From positions 1-18,511 of the forward strand of contig JBAZOJ010000042.1 of the NCBI GenBank assembly GCA_041648755.1: a stretch of 18,511 bases of DNA. Reading direction: 5' to 3'. The position numbers were made by a program, and so were the translations under genes. The DNA comes from JBAZOJ01 sp041648755 (GTDB taxonomy: Bacteria > Planctomycetota > B143-G9). Positions 1-7,336 of the stretch are shown here, in pieces. Under the pieces are notes generated by a model. It saw only the letters and a list, made by a program, of their open reading frames with translations, ran no database searches and was not told where the DNA came from. The number at the start of each line of letters is the position of its first letter. The first letter of the stretch is position 1.

Positions 1-307
1 CAGGGATGATGTATCTGCCGCGGAAAAGGTCATATATCGGGGCGCCGCGCTGCCTGATGATGACGTTGACTGAGACCACTGCGGGCATTGCCTTGGCCGC
101 AACCCAGGCTGATGCATCCGAGAAGGCCTTGGCCATCCTGAGCGCTTCCTCAGGCGTTTTGAGATCGTCCTGACTGCTCTGGAGGGCCTTGTTGGCGTCT
201 TCAGCCTTGCTAGAATCCTGTATGTTCAGCTTGGCGGTGATGACAATGCCGACAAGTATCCCGAACAGTACTGCCAGGAACAGGAAATTCGACTTTACCT
301 TGTCCAT
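1..307 (-). CDS. HtrA/DegP-like trypsin-type serine protease, N-terminal part only
   Basis: Only the first 102 residues lie in the window; the gene runs off the left edge. The ATG (307-305) follows a strong AGGAGG ribosome binding site (314-319 on the reverse strand). Residues 1-8 are polar and basic, and residues 8-24 form one hydrophobic segment without a clear cleavage site, so this is probably a signal anchor that places the protein in the periplasm. A charged linker follows. Residues 63-90 then contain a stretch with AMPAVVSVNV followed by YDLFRG, which matches the start of the HtrA protease domain (the family consensus is V-x-PAVV-x-I, then an F-F-x-G region). No catalytic residue is visible. 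In the family, HtrA proteases degrade or refold misfolded envelope proteins. The assignment rests on this short N-terminal signature, so it is likely but not certain. Confidence 0.65.
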   Translation of the reverse strand, partial: MDKVKSNFLFLAVLFGILVGIVITAKLNIQDSSKAEDANKALQSSQDDLKTPEEALRMAKAFSDASAWVAAKAMPAVVSVNVIIRQRGAPIYDLFRGRYIIP

Positions 308-392
308 CTTGGTTCCTCCTGTTTGCTCTATAGTTGACGCTCCCGGAGAACCGGGTCCCAAGTTTTTTGCAAGCAAACTCCGTTCCAAATAC

Positions 393-920
393 TCAGTGCG
401 CTGGCTGCTCTCCCCGATACAGCAGGTCGAAGTATGCTACTCCAACAATGTCTTCGCGGCGGATTCCAAACGCAGCCGTCAGACGGTCTACGCGAAACGC
501 CGCATCTTCGGCCTTTTCGCAGGACAGCGGATGCTCGAACTCGATAAAATCACCGAGACCTTCGACGGAGTCGAGGTGGATTCGAACACCTTCGAACAAG
601 TATAGCTCGCGCGTCTTCCGGACCGCGCCTTTCACATCAAGCAGATCCCCGAAGAACGCGACGACCTTTGCGTGGCAGTCCGGGATCACCAGGATCTCGA
701 AGTCGGATTCCCGCGCGCATTGCACATCCGGCCGACTGTATTTGATCAGCATAGGCGATTCGCCGTCTTCGATCCGGAGTTTCAGCCGAAGAGGTGGCTC
801 GCAGGCGTAGAAGTAGTCGGCCTGATGCCTGCGCCATTCGAAGGAAGCACCAAGAGAGTCGCATACCGCGCGGGCATGGTCGAGGTCACGGCAGACGGCT
901 TTCAGTTCGAGATTGTGCAT
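393..920 (-). CDS. CYTH-domain protein (class IV adenylate cyclase / thiamine-triphosphatase family)
   Basis: The protein has 175 residues, normal for a single CYTH domain. The ATG at 920 was chosen because the domain starts right there with HNLELKA, the usual opening of bacterial CyaB-like proteins, and AAGGAAAG lies just upstream; a longer open frame to 1160 has no homologous look. CYTH proteins form a tunnel lined by acidic and basic residues that binds triphosphates with Mg or Mn. Visible signatures are E5-L-K7, RLKLR at 45-49, LIKYSRPD at 58-65, RKTREL at 101-106, the HLDSVEGLGDFIEFE block at 115-129 and YFDLL near 163-167. The fold is clear, but sequence alone does not separate cAMP synthesis from thiamine triphosphate or polyphosphate hydrolysis. 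It is divergent from the phosphorylase gene at 981, with 60 bp between the starts. Cytoplasmic. Confidence 0.85.
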   Translation of the reverse strand: MHNLELKAVCRDLDHARAVCDSLGASFEWRRHQADYFYACEPPLRLKLRIEDGESPMLIKYSRPDVQCARESDFEILVIPDCHAKVVAFFGDLLDVKGAVRKTRELYLFEGVRIHLDSVEGLGDFIEFEHPLSCEKAEDAAFRVDRLTAAFGIRREDIVGVAYFDLLYRGEQPAH

Positions 921-942
921 TGTTCGCTTTCCTTTTCGATAT

Positions 943-960
943 CGCTGGTACACTATAGGT
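943..960. promoter_or_regulatory. possible divergent promoter region
   Basis: The 60 bp between the divergent starts at 920 and 981 hold TGGTACACT (946-954, an extended -10 type element for the plus strand) overlapping TATAGT on the minus strand (952-957). Neither has a convincing -35 box at 16-18 bp. Position between divergent genes is the main support. Confidence 0.3.
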
Positions 961-980
961 CGTTTTGGAGTGATGCAATT

Positions 981-1682
981 ATGAAGACGACCGGAATTAT
1001 CTGCGGATCCAACCTGTGGCGCTCGAAGGGCATTTCGAGCATCGCCCGCACGCCGATTCGGACGGAGTGGGGCGAAGTGGAGGTGGCGCGCAAGGGAAGA
1101 GTGATCCTTCTTCAGCGCCACGGATTCGGCACTCCCCTCCCGCCTCACAGGATCAACCACCGCGCGAACATAGCAGCGCTCGAAGCGGCCGGGGCCGCGG
1201 AGATCGTGTCGCTGTGCTCGACAGGTTCGCTGACGACAGATCTTGCCGTGGGCGACATAGCCGTTGCCGCGGATATCTTCTGCCTCTGGCGAAGGGACAC
1301 TTTTTTCGAGTCCGAAGCGAAGTGCTCCGTGCCCTCGATATCAGGGGAACTATCCGCGCGGGTGGAAAACACCGCCCGGTTGCTGGGCGAAAAAGTGCAT
1401 GGCTTCAGCGAGGGGGTTACGTACATTCAGACAATCGGCCCGACCTTTGAGACCAGGGCCGAGATAAGGTTCCTCAGCGCAATGAACCCGGCCGTTGCGG
1501 GGATGACTGCCGCTCAGGAGGTCTTTCTGGCCTGCGAGAAGAACATACCGATCGCCGTGCTGTGCGCGGTGGACAATATGGCTCACGGAATCGGCAAGCC
1601 GCTGAAGATGGAGGATGTCCTTCGCGCCAGTGCCGCTCACGCTCCCTATTTCGAGGCGTTCGTCGCAAGGATGATGGAATGA
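981..1682 (+). CDS. purine nucleoside phosphorylase, probably 5'-methylthioinosine phosphorylase
   Basis: This 233-residue protein belongs to the MTAP/PNP family, which splits purine nucleosides with phosphate. Signatures in order: the N-terminal GIICGSNL; phosphate-binding RHG at 46-48; PPHRINHRANI at 54-64; GSL at 82-84; the substrate loop GPTFETRAEI at 153-162; GMTAAQE at 174-180; and VDNMAHG at 197-203. Adenine-specific MTAPs carry a TDYD-like motif at this last site, while 6-oxopurine enzymes carry an Asn; N199 lines up with that Asn, so inosine-type substrates are favoured. GGAG at 967-970 precedes the ATG by 10 nt; the open frame extends farther upstream without homology. The next gene is an MTA/SAH deaminase that overlaps by ATGA, which fits the deaminate-then-phosphorolyse route described in Pseudomonas aeruginosa. 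The substrate is an inference. Confidence 0.82.
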   Translation: MKTTGIICGSNLWRSKGISSIARTPIRTEWGEVEVARKGRVILLQRHGFGTPLPPHRINHRANIAALEAAGAAEIVSLCSTGSLTTDLAVGDIAVAADIFCLWRRDTFFESEAKCSVPSISGELSARVENTARLLGEKVHGFSEGVTYIQTIGPTFETRAEIRFLSAMNPAVAGMTAAQEVFLACEKNIPIAVLCAVDNMAHGIGKPLKMEDVLRASAAHAPYFEAFVARMME

Positions 1683-2956
1683 CGCACCCCACGGAACCCG
1701 CAACCTGCGATCTGCTGCTGCGCAACGCTATTTTGCCTGACGGGAGCATCACCGATATCGGTATCCGCGGCGACAAGGTCGTCCAGGTCGGCGGGAACAT
1801 CGCTGCCCCCACGCTCCTTGACTGCACCGGGCTTCTGGCGGTGCCTGCGATGTACAATGCCCACACTCATGCCGCGATGGTGCTGTTCCGGGGCTGGGGC
1901 GACGATATGCCGCTCCACGAATGGCTTCAGCACAGGATTTGGCCCGCTGAGGCGCGAATGACCCCTGACGACGTGTACGCTGGGACAAGGCTTGCCTGCG
2001 TCGAGATGCTCCGAAGCGGCTGCGCGTTTTTCAACGATATGTACTGGCACCCCGGCGCAGTCATTAAGGCAGCGCACGAGGTCGGGGTCCGAGCTTTGGT
2101 CAGCGGCGTAATCATCGACAAGTTCACCCCCGCTACCTCCGCCAAGCAGCGGGATGACGCGGTGGCGTTGTACGAGGAATGCAAAAGGGGCTCGGGATTG
2201 ACGCGCTTCGCCCTTGGCCCTCACGCGATTTACACCGTCTGCGAGGAAAGCCTCCGCTGGTGCGGCGAGTTCTCGCGAGCCCATAGGGTACCGCTGCACA
2301 TCCACCTGTCTGAAACCGAAAAGGAAGTGGCCGATTGCCGGGCTGAGTACGGCTGCAGCCCCGTGGAATTTCTTGACCTGTGCGGCTGCCTTGGGGCCCT
2401 GACCCACGCCGCGCATTGCGTATGGCTATCTGAGGGCGATATCCGCCTGCTGGCCGACAGACGCACCAATGTGGTCCATCTGCCGACCTCGAACATGAAG
2501 CTCGCGGTGGGCGAACGCTTCCCCTATCGGAAGCTGATCGATGCGGGGGTACGCGTTACACTGGGCACGGACGGAGCGGCCTCCAACAACAACCTGGATT
2601 TGTTCGAGGCGATGAAGTTCGCCGCGCTTGGCGCAAAGGCGCGGTCAGGCAACCCCCTGGAGGTCACCGCGCAGGACGTGTGGCGTTGCGCATCCGTTGA
2701 CACCGCGGCGTCGTTCGGTTTTGACCTTGTGGGCCCGTACGAGGGTGCGCTGGCGGACATCGCCCTGCTGGATGCCTGGGACCCGATGCTCGTGCCTTCG
2801 CACGACAGGGCGTCGAACTTAGTCTATTCCGCCAGTGGAGGAGTTACCAAGGCGATGATCATCGCCGGTCAACTGCGGATGTGGAACAGAGAGGTGGCAG
2901 GAGCCCGGGAGATTGCCGAGTGCGCCGAGCGGGCGTCACGGCAGTTGTGCCGGTAG
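1679..2956 (+). CDS. mtaD: 5'-methylthioadenosine/S-adenosylhomocysteine deaminase-type amidohydrolase
   Basis: The protein has 425 residues, the usual size for MtaD. It starts at the ATG at 1679, which overlaps the stop of the phosphorylase gene (ATGA), indicating translational coupling. It is a metal-dependent TIM-barrel hydrolase. Visible residues are the metal-binding HTH at 62-64 in AHTHAAM, GPHAIYT at 180-186, HIHLSET at 207-213, the metal His in THAAHCVW (243 and 246), HLPTSNMKL at 267-275, and the catalytic Asp298 in GTDGAASNNNLDLFE. GALADIALLD near 356-365 is the typical C-terminal strand of the small beta domain. Family members deaminate MTA, SAH or related adenosines in the cytoplasm; guanine or chlorohydrolase substrates are less likely given the partner gene. 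The pair would convert MTA, a by-product of S-adenosylmethionine use, to methylthioinosine and then to hypoxanthine and methylthioribose phosphate. Confidence 0.87.
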   Translation: MTHPTEPATCDLLLRNAILPDGSITDIGIRGDKVVQVGGNIAAPTLLDCTGLLAVPAMYNAHTHAAMVLFRGWGDDMPLHEWLQHRIWPAEARMTPDDVYAGTRLACVEMLRSGCAFFNDMYWHPGAVIKAAHEVGVRALVSGVIIDKFTPATSAKQRDDAVALYEECKRGSGLTRFALGPHAIYTVCEESLRWCGEFSRAHRVPLHIHLSETEKEVADCRAEYGCSPVEFLDLCGCLGALTHAAHCVWLSEGDIRLLADRRTNVVHLPTSNMKLAVGERFPYRKLIDAGVRVTLGTDGAASNNNLDLFEAMKFAALGAKARSGNPLEVTAQDVWRCASVDTAASFGFDLVGPYEGALADIALLDAWDPMLVPSHDRASNLVYSASGGVTKAMIIAGQLRMWNREVAGAREIAECAERASRQLCR

Positions 2957-2974
2957 GAACGGCATGGCGGGGCG

Positions 2975-3018
2975 AGGCTCTTACATCGATGGTCAGGATG
3001 GGCAGGATAGGATGCGAA
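2975..3018. repeat. probable interspersed repeat fragment
   Basis: On the minus strand this reads ATCCTGCCCATCCTGACCAT followed by CGATGTAAGAGCC. It has the look of a dispersed intergenic repeat and sits exactly where the truncated gene copy at 2993-3070 loses similarity to the intact gene. I did not find a second copy in this window, so the call rests on its appearance only. Confidence 0.3.
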
Positions 3019-3070
3019 GATCGGGGTGAAAAGCTGATGCGAAAACAAGGAGCATCGCGAGGCGGGTCAT
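2993..3070 (-). pseudogene. N-terminal remnant of a second copy of the cysteine-rich exported protein
   Basis: The minus strand reads an ATG at 3070 and then MTRLAMLLVFAS, nearly identical to the first 12 residues of the intact gene at 4632, before it diverges and stops after 25 codons. The start codon overlaps the intact gene's stop as ATGA. This is the position a following tandem gene would occupy; only the signal-peptide start survives. Confidence 0.6.
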
Positions 3071-3100
3071 TGTTTCCTCTTAAGGTTGATGCGGCAGTAT
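3038..3100. repeat. 63-bp direct repeat, copy A
   Basis: Matches 4600-4662 with 5 mismatches by hand alignment. On the minus strand it contains the last nine codons of the intact gene (CRINLKRKQ), its stop, and the start of the following remnant. Confidence 0.9.
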
Positions 3101-4632
3101 TTTTCGCCGGTGTACACGAGAAGGACATCTTCGGTCAGCGTAACTACTGCGCACGGACCGCTCTCCGGGCGGAAGACATCCTCGATCAGGAATGAGTATT
3201 CGGGGGAGTCCTTTCCCTCCCGGTACTTCCATACTTGCCTGACCTGCTTTCCGTCTGATTCGAACGGAACCGAGACGTTGAGCCCCGCTGTGGCCAATGA
3301 CTGGAAGGCTGCCGTGTCATGTCTATGGCTGAAAATGAACCTGATGAGCTTCTTGCGGATGAAATCCACGGTAACCACACAGTAGTCGCTCCAGCATGAG
3401 ATCCGATCGGTGTATGACCAGGATTGATATGTTCTCGCGGGCACCAAGGCCTCATAGGGCAACAGATTCCGGACGCCTGAACGGTCGAGGACCGCAAAAC
3501 TGTACTTGCCTTTTGAGGCAACTCGAGGGCACATATATGTGTCGCCATCCAGTACCCACAGGTCAAAGATTCCCTCCGAGTCCAGGATCGTGGCGCCCGT
3601 GAGCAGGTCGATCAGCACTACACGGCTCTTCAACTCCGATGGCCTGATATAGGCTTCCTCTGCCCATTGTTCTTTCTTTGCGTTCGAAGTCCTCTCGCCT
3701 ATCTGCTCTGGTTCGGGCGGAACAGAGTCTCTGGGGTAGCCGAAGTTCCGATCAATGACCTCTAGAATGGGGAATTGCGCGGAGGTGCAGCCAGTTTTCC
3801 TTCCCCGCAAGCGCGGTTCCGCATTCCAGCAGTTGACTCCGTATGCCGACTTGAAAGTGAAGGGAACCCTTTTTGTCGTGCCATCCTCACGCAGCGTGAC
3901 GAGGCGCTCTCCATCCTCGAGGAACACCATCGCTCCTCTATGGGGAGATGTTGCACCCCAGTAAAAACTCAGCAACACCTCGCAGTCCTTAAAGGCGTCG
4001 AGCGGGTTGCTTGTTATTTCCCCCTTGTCGGAAATCCGCACGTCGAGAACTTCCTTGGCCTTGAAGATGCCGATTGGCTTCGGCTTCGCGCAACTCGCGA
4101 CCAGAAAGTGCCCAGGCGCCAGACATGCGACCTGACACTCCCCCATCTTGTTGCAGAACGCTTCGAAGGCCAGCATGACGCCAATAGTGCCAAACACGGG
4201 GTCTTCGGCATCATTTTTGTTCACTTTGGGCCCCTTGGGCAAAAGCCGCCAGAACCAAGGACAGTCAAAGAAAAAGTGGGAAGAGAAGTCCTTGATTCTG
4301 CACCTTTTGCCGAGAAAGTCATCTCTCCCAAGACTCGGTGCAACCTTGCCTGTGACAATCTGCATTGGGATCTTCCGGCCGCCTGCAAAGGAGTCGAATT
4401 CCAAGGGGGCCTTGCACGAGGGATCGGGCTCGGGGAGCGGCGGCACTTCGTCGAAGAGCGAATACTCCTCGATCTTCCCTGCAGGAACATCCCACGCCAG
4501 CACTTTGTCAGTGATATCCTCCGAGTCTGCGAGACTCGCGAGTGGCGGGAACAATGGCTTGTCCTCCGCGGAGGCCGTCAGGACGGCAAGAAGCAGGCTT
4601 GCGAGAACAAGGAGCATCGCGAGGCGGGTCAT
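3067..4632 (-). CDS. cysteine-rich exported protein of unknown family
   Basis: I do not recognise this 521-residue protein. Residues 1-23 form a clean Sec signal peptide (basic start, hydrophobic core, likely type I cleavage after TASA), so it should be exported. The mature part has 15 cysteines, including four in one cluster around residues 158-177 (FCNKMGECQVAC and VASC) and a CWSDYC pair near 408-413; the family therefore probably uses disulfides or binds metal. Alternating hydrophobic segments and phrases such as VFLEDGERLVTLREDG look like beta strands, perhaps propeller-like, but I cannot identify repeats. The ATG follows AAGAGG. Both ends carry the same 63-bp sequence, made of the end of one copy and the start of another, so it probably belonged to a tandem paralogous array. 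It converges on mtaD with 110 bp between the stops. Confidence 0.75.
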   Translation of the reverse strand: MTRLAMLLVLASLLLAVLTASAEDKPLFPPLASLADSEDITDKVLAWDVPAGKIEEYSLFDEVPPLPEPDPSCKAPLEFDSFAGGRKIPMQIVTGKVAPSLGRDDFLGKRCRIKDFSSHFFFDCPWFWRLLPKGPKVNKNDAEDPVFGTIGVMLAFEAFCNKMGECQVACLAPGHFLVASCAKPKPIGIFKAKEVLDVRISDKGEITSNPLDAFKDCEVLLSFYWGATSPHRGAMVFLEDGERLVTLREDGTTKRVPFTFKSAYGVNCWNAEPRLRGRKTGCTSAQFPILEVIDRNFGYPRDSVPPEPEQIGERTSNAKKEQWAEEAYIRPSELKSRVVLIDLLTGATILDSEGIFDLWVLDGDTYMCPRVASKGKYSFAVLDRSGVRNLLPYEALVPARTYQSWSYTDRISCWSDYCVVTVDFIRKKLIRFIFSHRHDTAAFQSLATAGLNVSVPFESDGKQVRQVWKYREGKDSPEYSFLIEDVFRPESGPCAVVTLTEDVLLVYTGEKYCRINLKRKQ

Positions 4633-4662
4633 GGGTACCTCTTAAGGTTGATGCGGCAGAAT
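4600..4662. repeat. 63-bp direct repeat, copy B
   Basis: Partner of 3038-3100 (5 mismatches, about 1.56 kb apart). On the minus strand it holds a coding-like tail, the ribosome binding site AAGAGG and the first codons of the intact cysteine-rich protein gene. Confidence 0.9.
4629..4662 (-). pseudogene. C-terminal remnant of an upstream copy of the cysteine-rich exported protein
   Basis: The minus strand reads FCRINLKRYP and then a TGA that overlaps the ATG of the intact gene (ATGA). The intact gene itself ends in YCRINLKRKQ with the same ATGA overlap to the next remnant. The reading frame stays open back to a TAG at 4697-4695, but recognisable similarity stops near 4662. Confidence 0.55.
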
Positions 4663-4691
4663 CGCAGGCTTGTCCGAATCCCCACAAACCA

Positions 4692-4719
4692 ATCCTACCC
4701 CAAAGATTACGCAATGCAA
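4692..4719 (-). promoter_or_regulatory. candidate promoter for the cysteine-rich protein gene
   Basis: On the minus strand TTGCAT (4719-4714), a 16-bp spacer and TAGGAT (4697-4692) lie about 60 bp before the ATG at 4632. The fit to sigma-70 boxes is moderate. Confidence 0.4.
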
Positions 4720-5148
4720 CTCAAACGCAGAGGCCAGCGAGAATTGATGATTGCGGATTGATGATTGATGAGTAAGAGAGCAGCCCGGGCGAACACATGT
4801 GTACCTTCAGGGGCAGGCTGTACTTTCGAGGGCATGCTGGGCATGGGCCGGTATCGCGCCTCCTCACCCGAAGCGGGCGGATCCTCCTGAGGCGGACCTC
4901 GTTGGAGTCGGTCGCGGTGAACGCGACTACACGGAAACGGCCTGTCAGGCCAATGTCTTTGAAGCCAGTCCGTCGGCGCGGGGAGAATGCACAATGAGCG
5001 ATGAACAATGAGGAATAGGAGAGCAGCCAGCAGCCGGAGCAAGAACGCGCCGGGACGGTCGCGTTTACTTTGGCGACCAGCAGCCAAGGCTAAGACGCAG
5101 AATCAGGTTTGTTTGCGATGTCATGTGGGGTGCAGGGATAATGCGCCA

Positions 5149-5168
5149 GGGCACGTGGCAACGTGCCC
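5149..5168. repeat. short perfect palindrome, 8-bp arms
   Basis: GGGCACGT, a 4-nt loop GGCA, then ACGTGCCC, flanked by CCTACGATCCCC. It resembles the hairpin-forming dispersed elements found between genes. There is no T-tract, so it is not an intrinsic terminator. A GTAGGGGCGGTACCC stretch at 18425-18439 may be a decayed relative. Confidence 0.55.
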
Positions 5169-5384
5169 CTACGATCCCCAACAGCCTTGCAGGCCAATGC
5201 CGCGCGGGTGCGCGGCGCTCCCGGGGTAAAGGCCTTCCGTTTGCTATAGGTTTTCTCTGAACCCATTATGGCCTGTATTGAGCATCGATACTCAGATTCC
5301 GGTCCCCTTCGCGCACTTGATGTCCTGGTGATTGGTTCTTCTCTTGCTTCTTCGAATCGGCCGCGCAAATCAAGGGATTTCCTA

Positions 5385-5418
5385 TCCTCTGCGTATCTCT
5401 GCGGACTCTGCGGTAAAA
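5385..5418 (-). repeat. interspersed CGCAGAG repeat, copy 1
   Basis: On the minus strand this 34-mer begins TTTTACCGCAGAGTCCGCAG and matches 18331-18364 at 33 of 34 positions. Internally it is a run of CGCAGAG-like units about 9-11 bp apart. Spurious open frames through it give a shared LPQSPQR peptide at both sites. Confidence 0.8.
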
Positions 5419-5500
5419 CTCTTGTCCTCTCGTCTTCTCCGCCTCTCCGGCCGCGCAATCCTTCTCTTCTCCGCCCTCCGAGCACAAACATGCCCGGCAC

Positions 5501-5530
5501 AAAAAAAAGGCCCCGTTTCCGGGGCCTTTT
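5501..5530 (-). terminator. rho-independent terminator of the beta-helix lipoprotein gene
   Basis: An 11-bp perfect stem (5505-5515 pairing with 5520-5530, core GGCCCCG/CGGGGCC) with a 4-nt loop. In the minus direction it is followed directly by a T-run (5508-5501). It lies 24 bp after the stop codon at 5555. Confidence 0.92.
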
Positions 5531-5554
5531 GATATTAGTCAGAGATGGCTTGGC

Positions 5555-7306
5555 CTACTCCCACATCACGGCGGAGTCGTACATATTGTCGAAAATGTCG
5601 ACCTCGCCGATCTTCCGAATCGTAAGGCCCTTGCCCCAGCTCTCGAATACGTTCGAGTAAATCCTGAAATCCACGCCGGGGTTCTTCGTCTCGCTGTCGA
5701 CTATGAGAAGCGGCGTCCCTGAGAAGGTATTGCGCTCGACAATCGTCATTCCGCCCTTGCCGCTGGCAAAGAACCTGACGGAATCGGTCCGCTCGAAGCG
5801 GTTGAAGCGCCAGTCGCCGCTGACGTGGCCGCCAAGGCCCTTCATCATCTCGACCTTCGCGCACTTCTTGAAGACGTTGGACATCATTTCCCACATAAGG
5901 GGCTTCGCAGCCATCGAGTCGCCGTCGGTCATCAGGGCGACGGAGCAGCTCTCGAACTCGTCCTGGCTCATGCTGAAAGACACGGCGCTGTGAGCGGGCA
6001 TTATGTTGCCCGGGTCAACCCAGTCGTAAGATTCGAGGGATGGGAGCGATATCACCCTTGCGAATTCGGGGGACTTGATATTGCGAACCTTGTTGGAGTC
6101 GAAGGCCACATGCTGAGTGCCGTTGGACTGGATGAAGCAACCGGTCTTGGGTGCTTCGCCGGTCCCTTCGATGATGTTGTCGTGAATATAGGCCTGGTTC
6201 AGGGCAACGCAATTGATGAACGCGGCCGACGAATTGCCGGTGAGAACGGATGAGAAGAAGCTGAGGTTCGCGGGCTGGCTGCCCTTGCGGCCATAGAAAG
6301 AGAGCATGTGTTCGGAGTTCAGGTTGCGCTTGATCCAGTTGGTGTTGAAGGTCAGATCATTGCCCGCGAGGGCGAGAAGATCGACATTCGAGTTATCCGT
6401 GAAGCGGTTTCCAAGGAAGTTCGCGCTGATGGCCCTGACCTTGAGAAGAGTGGTGCCCTGGCCAACGGCCGAGTTGTTCTCGAAGCGGTTGCGCATTACG
6501 GACGCCATATTGGAACTGCTGAAGAAGAACAGTGAACGTGTTCCGGCTTCCGAGTTGAATCCGGCGACGAGGTTCTCGATCACATCGATCGCGAAGAACT
6601 GGCGGCAGACAATGATATCGCCGTTATCCGAGGCGCTTGTGAAGTTGAAGGCATTCTTGTTGAAGCTCAGCGAGTCGCGCCCGTCGATGTAGATTCCGCG
6701 CGCTGCAATCTTGCAGTTGCGGAAGGAATTATGTGCGAAAAGTACGGTGTCGGCGCCCTTGATCGAAATCGAACCGGCCGGGATGTCGCGGCCGACAAAC
6801 TTGTTGCCGTCGAAAATCACTGGGCAACCTTCGGTGGTAATGATCCCGCCATCCTTGGTGGCAAAGGTGCCCTTGAGAATCTCGACCGAGGAGGATCTGC
6901 CCGTCACGACCGGCCCGTTGAACTTGCCCGAGAACTCGCAGTTCTCCAGACGCAACCGGGCTTCGGTGACGATATTGCTGAGCCCGCTATAGCCGGGACC
7001 GACGAAAATGCCATCGCAGCCTTCGGCCTTGATAGTCACTTTCTTTACGGCCTGGGCACGCGCGATGAACTTGCCCTCGACCACCAGTTTGCTGCCCTCG
7101 GCGAAGCGAAGCTCAGCTCCGTTGGGTATCGACAGGGAGCCCATGGGCTCGATTACGACAAGCCCTTTGAACACGTAACGTCCGGGCTCGATTATCAGGT
7201 CGCCCTGTATCCGGCCCTTCAGTTCCTTTTCGGGCGGGGCACAGGATGAAAGCATCGCCGAGAGACAAATGAACACCAGCGCACCAAGGGTAAGGCATCT
7301 ACGCAT
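5555..7306 (-). CDS. lipoprotein with a parallel beta-helix repeat domain
   Basis: This 583-residue protein starts with a lipoprotein signal peptide: hydrophobic residues 5-18, lipobox LSSC with Cys22, and Ala at +2, which suggests outer-membrane sorting. From about residue 30 to the end it is a long run of short strands with repeated phrases such as VIEPMGSLSI, LRLENCEFSG, VIFDGNKFVG, VLFAHNSFRN, LSFNKNAFNF and MRNRFENNS. That rhythm of N-x-F/I with asparagines every 20-25 residues is typical of right-handed beta-helix (NosD/pectate-lyase-like) proteins. I see no recognisable catalytic triad, so a carbohydrate-binding, adhesive or structural role is as likely as an enzyme. The ATG follows GGAGG; there is a clear promoter at 7337-7364 and a terminator at 5501-5530, so it is transcribed alone. 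Confidence 0.82.
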   Translation of the reverse strand: MRRCLTLGALVFICLSAMLSSCAPPEKELKGRIQGDLIIEPGRYVFKGLVVIEPMGSLSIPNGAELRFAEGSKLVVEGKFIARAQAVKKVTIKAEGCDGIFVGPGYSGLSNIVTEARLRLENCEFSGKFNGPVVTGRSSSVEILKGTFATKDGGIITTEGCPVIFDGNKFVGRDIPAGSISIKGADTVLFAHNSFRNCKIAARGIYIDGRDSLSFNKNAFNFTSASDNGDIIVCRQFFAIDVIENLVAGFNSEAGTRSLFFFSSSNMASVMRNRFENNSAVGQGTTLLKVRAISANFLGNRFTDNSNVDLLALAGNDLTFNTNWIKRNLNSEHMLSFYGRKGSQPANLSFFSSVLTGNSSAAFINCVALNQAYIHDNIIEGTGEAPKTGCFIQSNGTQHVAFDSNKVRNIKSPEFARVISLPSLESYDWVDPGNIMPAHSAVSFSMSQDEFESCSVALMTDGDSMAAKPLMWEMMSNVFKKCAKVEMMKGLGGHVSGDWRFNRFERTDSVRFFASGKGGMTIVERNTFSGTPLLIVDSETKNPGVDFRIYSNVFESWGKGLTIRKIGEVDIFDNMYDSAVMWE

Positions 7307-7336
7307 CAGAGCCTCCGATTTGTTGCTCCACAGGGA

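Larger units (their letters stand above)
4633..5504. other. gene-poor intergenic region with repeat remnants
   Basis: About 870 bp without a gene I can support. It holds the promoter area of the cysteine-rich gene, two short AT-rich stretches with a related sequence that both run into GAGAGCAGCC (about 4742-4784 and 4992-5028), an 8-bp-arm palindrome at 5149-5168, and a copy of the CGCAGAG repeat at 5385-5418. Open frames here (for example 4721-5008 on the minus strand) show no family signature, ribosome binding site or conserved motif, and their arginine-rich proteins look like read-through of non-coding sequence. Confidence 0.6.

Noticed and set aside
342..355. CCCGG-AGAA-CCGGG hairpin between the protease and CYTH genes, considered as a terminator
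   Set aside because: The stem is only 5 bp. On the minus strand, the direction of the CYTH gene, no T-run follows; the T-run at 363-368 is on the plus strand and 7 nt away, with no plus-strand gene upstream.
672..980. Upstream part of the open frame that contains the phosphorylase
   Set aside because: It overlaps the CYTH gene on the other strand and has no similarity to the phosphorylase family, whose normal N-terminus begins at 981.
3038..4662. Direct repeats around the cysteine-rich gene considered as ends of a mobile cassette
   Set aside because: The repeats coincide with the gene's own termini and ATGA junctions, and no transposase or integrase is present; tandem duplication explains them better.
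3775..4761. A 328-residue plus-strand open frame opposite the cysteine-rich protein gene
   Set aside because: It lies antisense to a gene with a clean signal peptide, ribosome binding site and proper stop, and its protein has no recognisable motif.
4721..5008. A 95-residue minus-strand open frame in the gene-poor region, with a phrase GLTGRFRVVAFTATDSNEVRL that vaguely recalls a fibronectin type III strand
   Set aside because: The phrase is short and the rest is arginine/proline-rich with no domain pattern, no ribosome binding site and no in-frame extension; it could be a relic but is not supportable as a gene.
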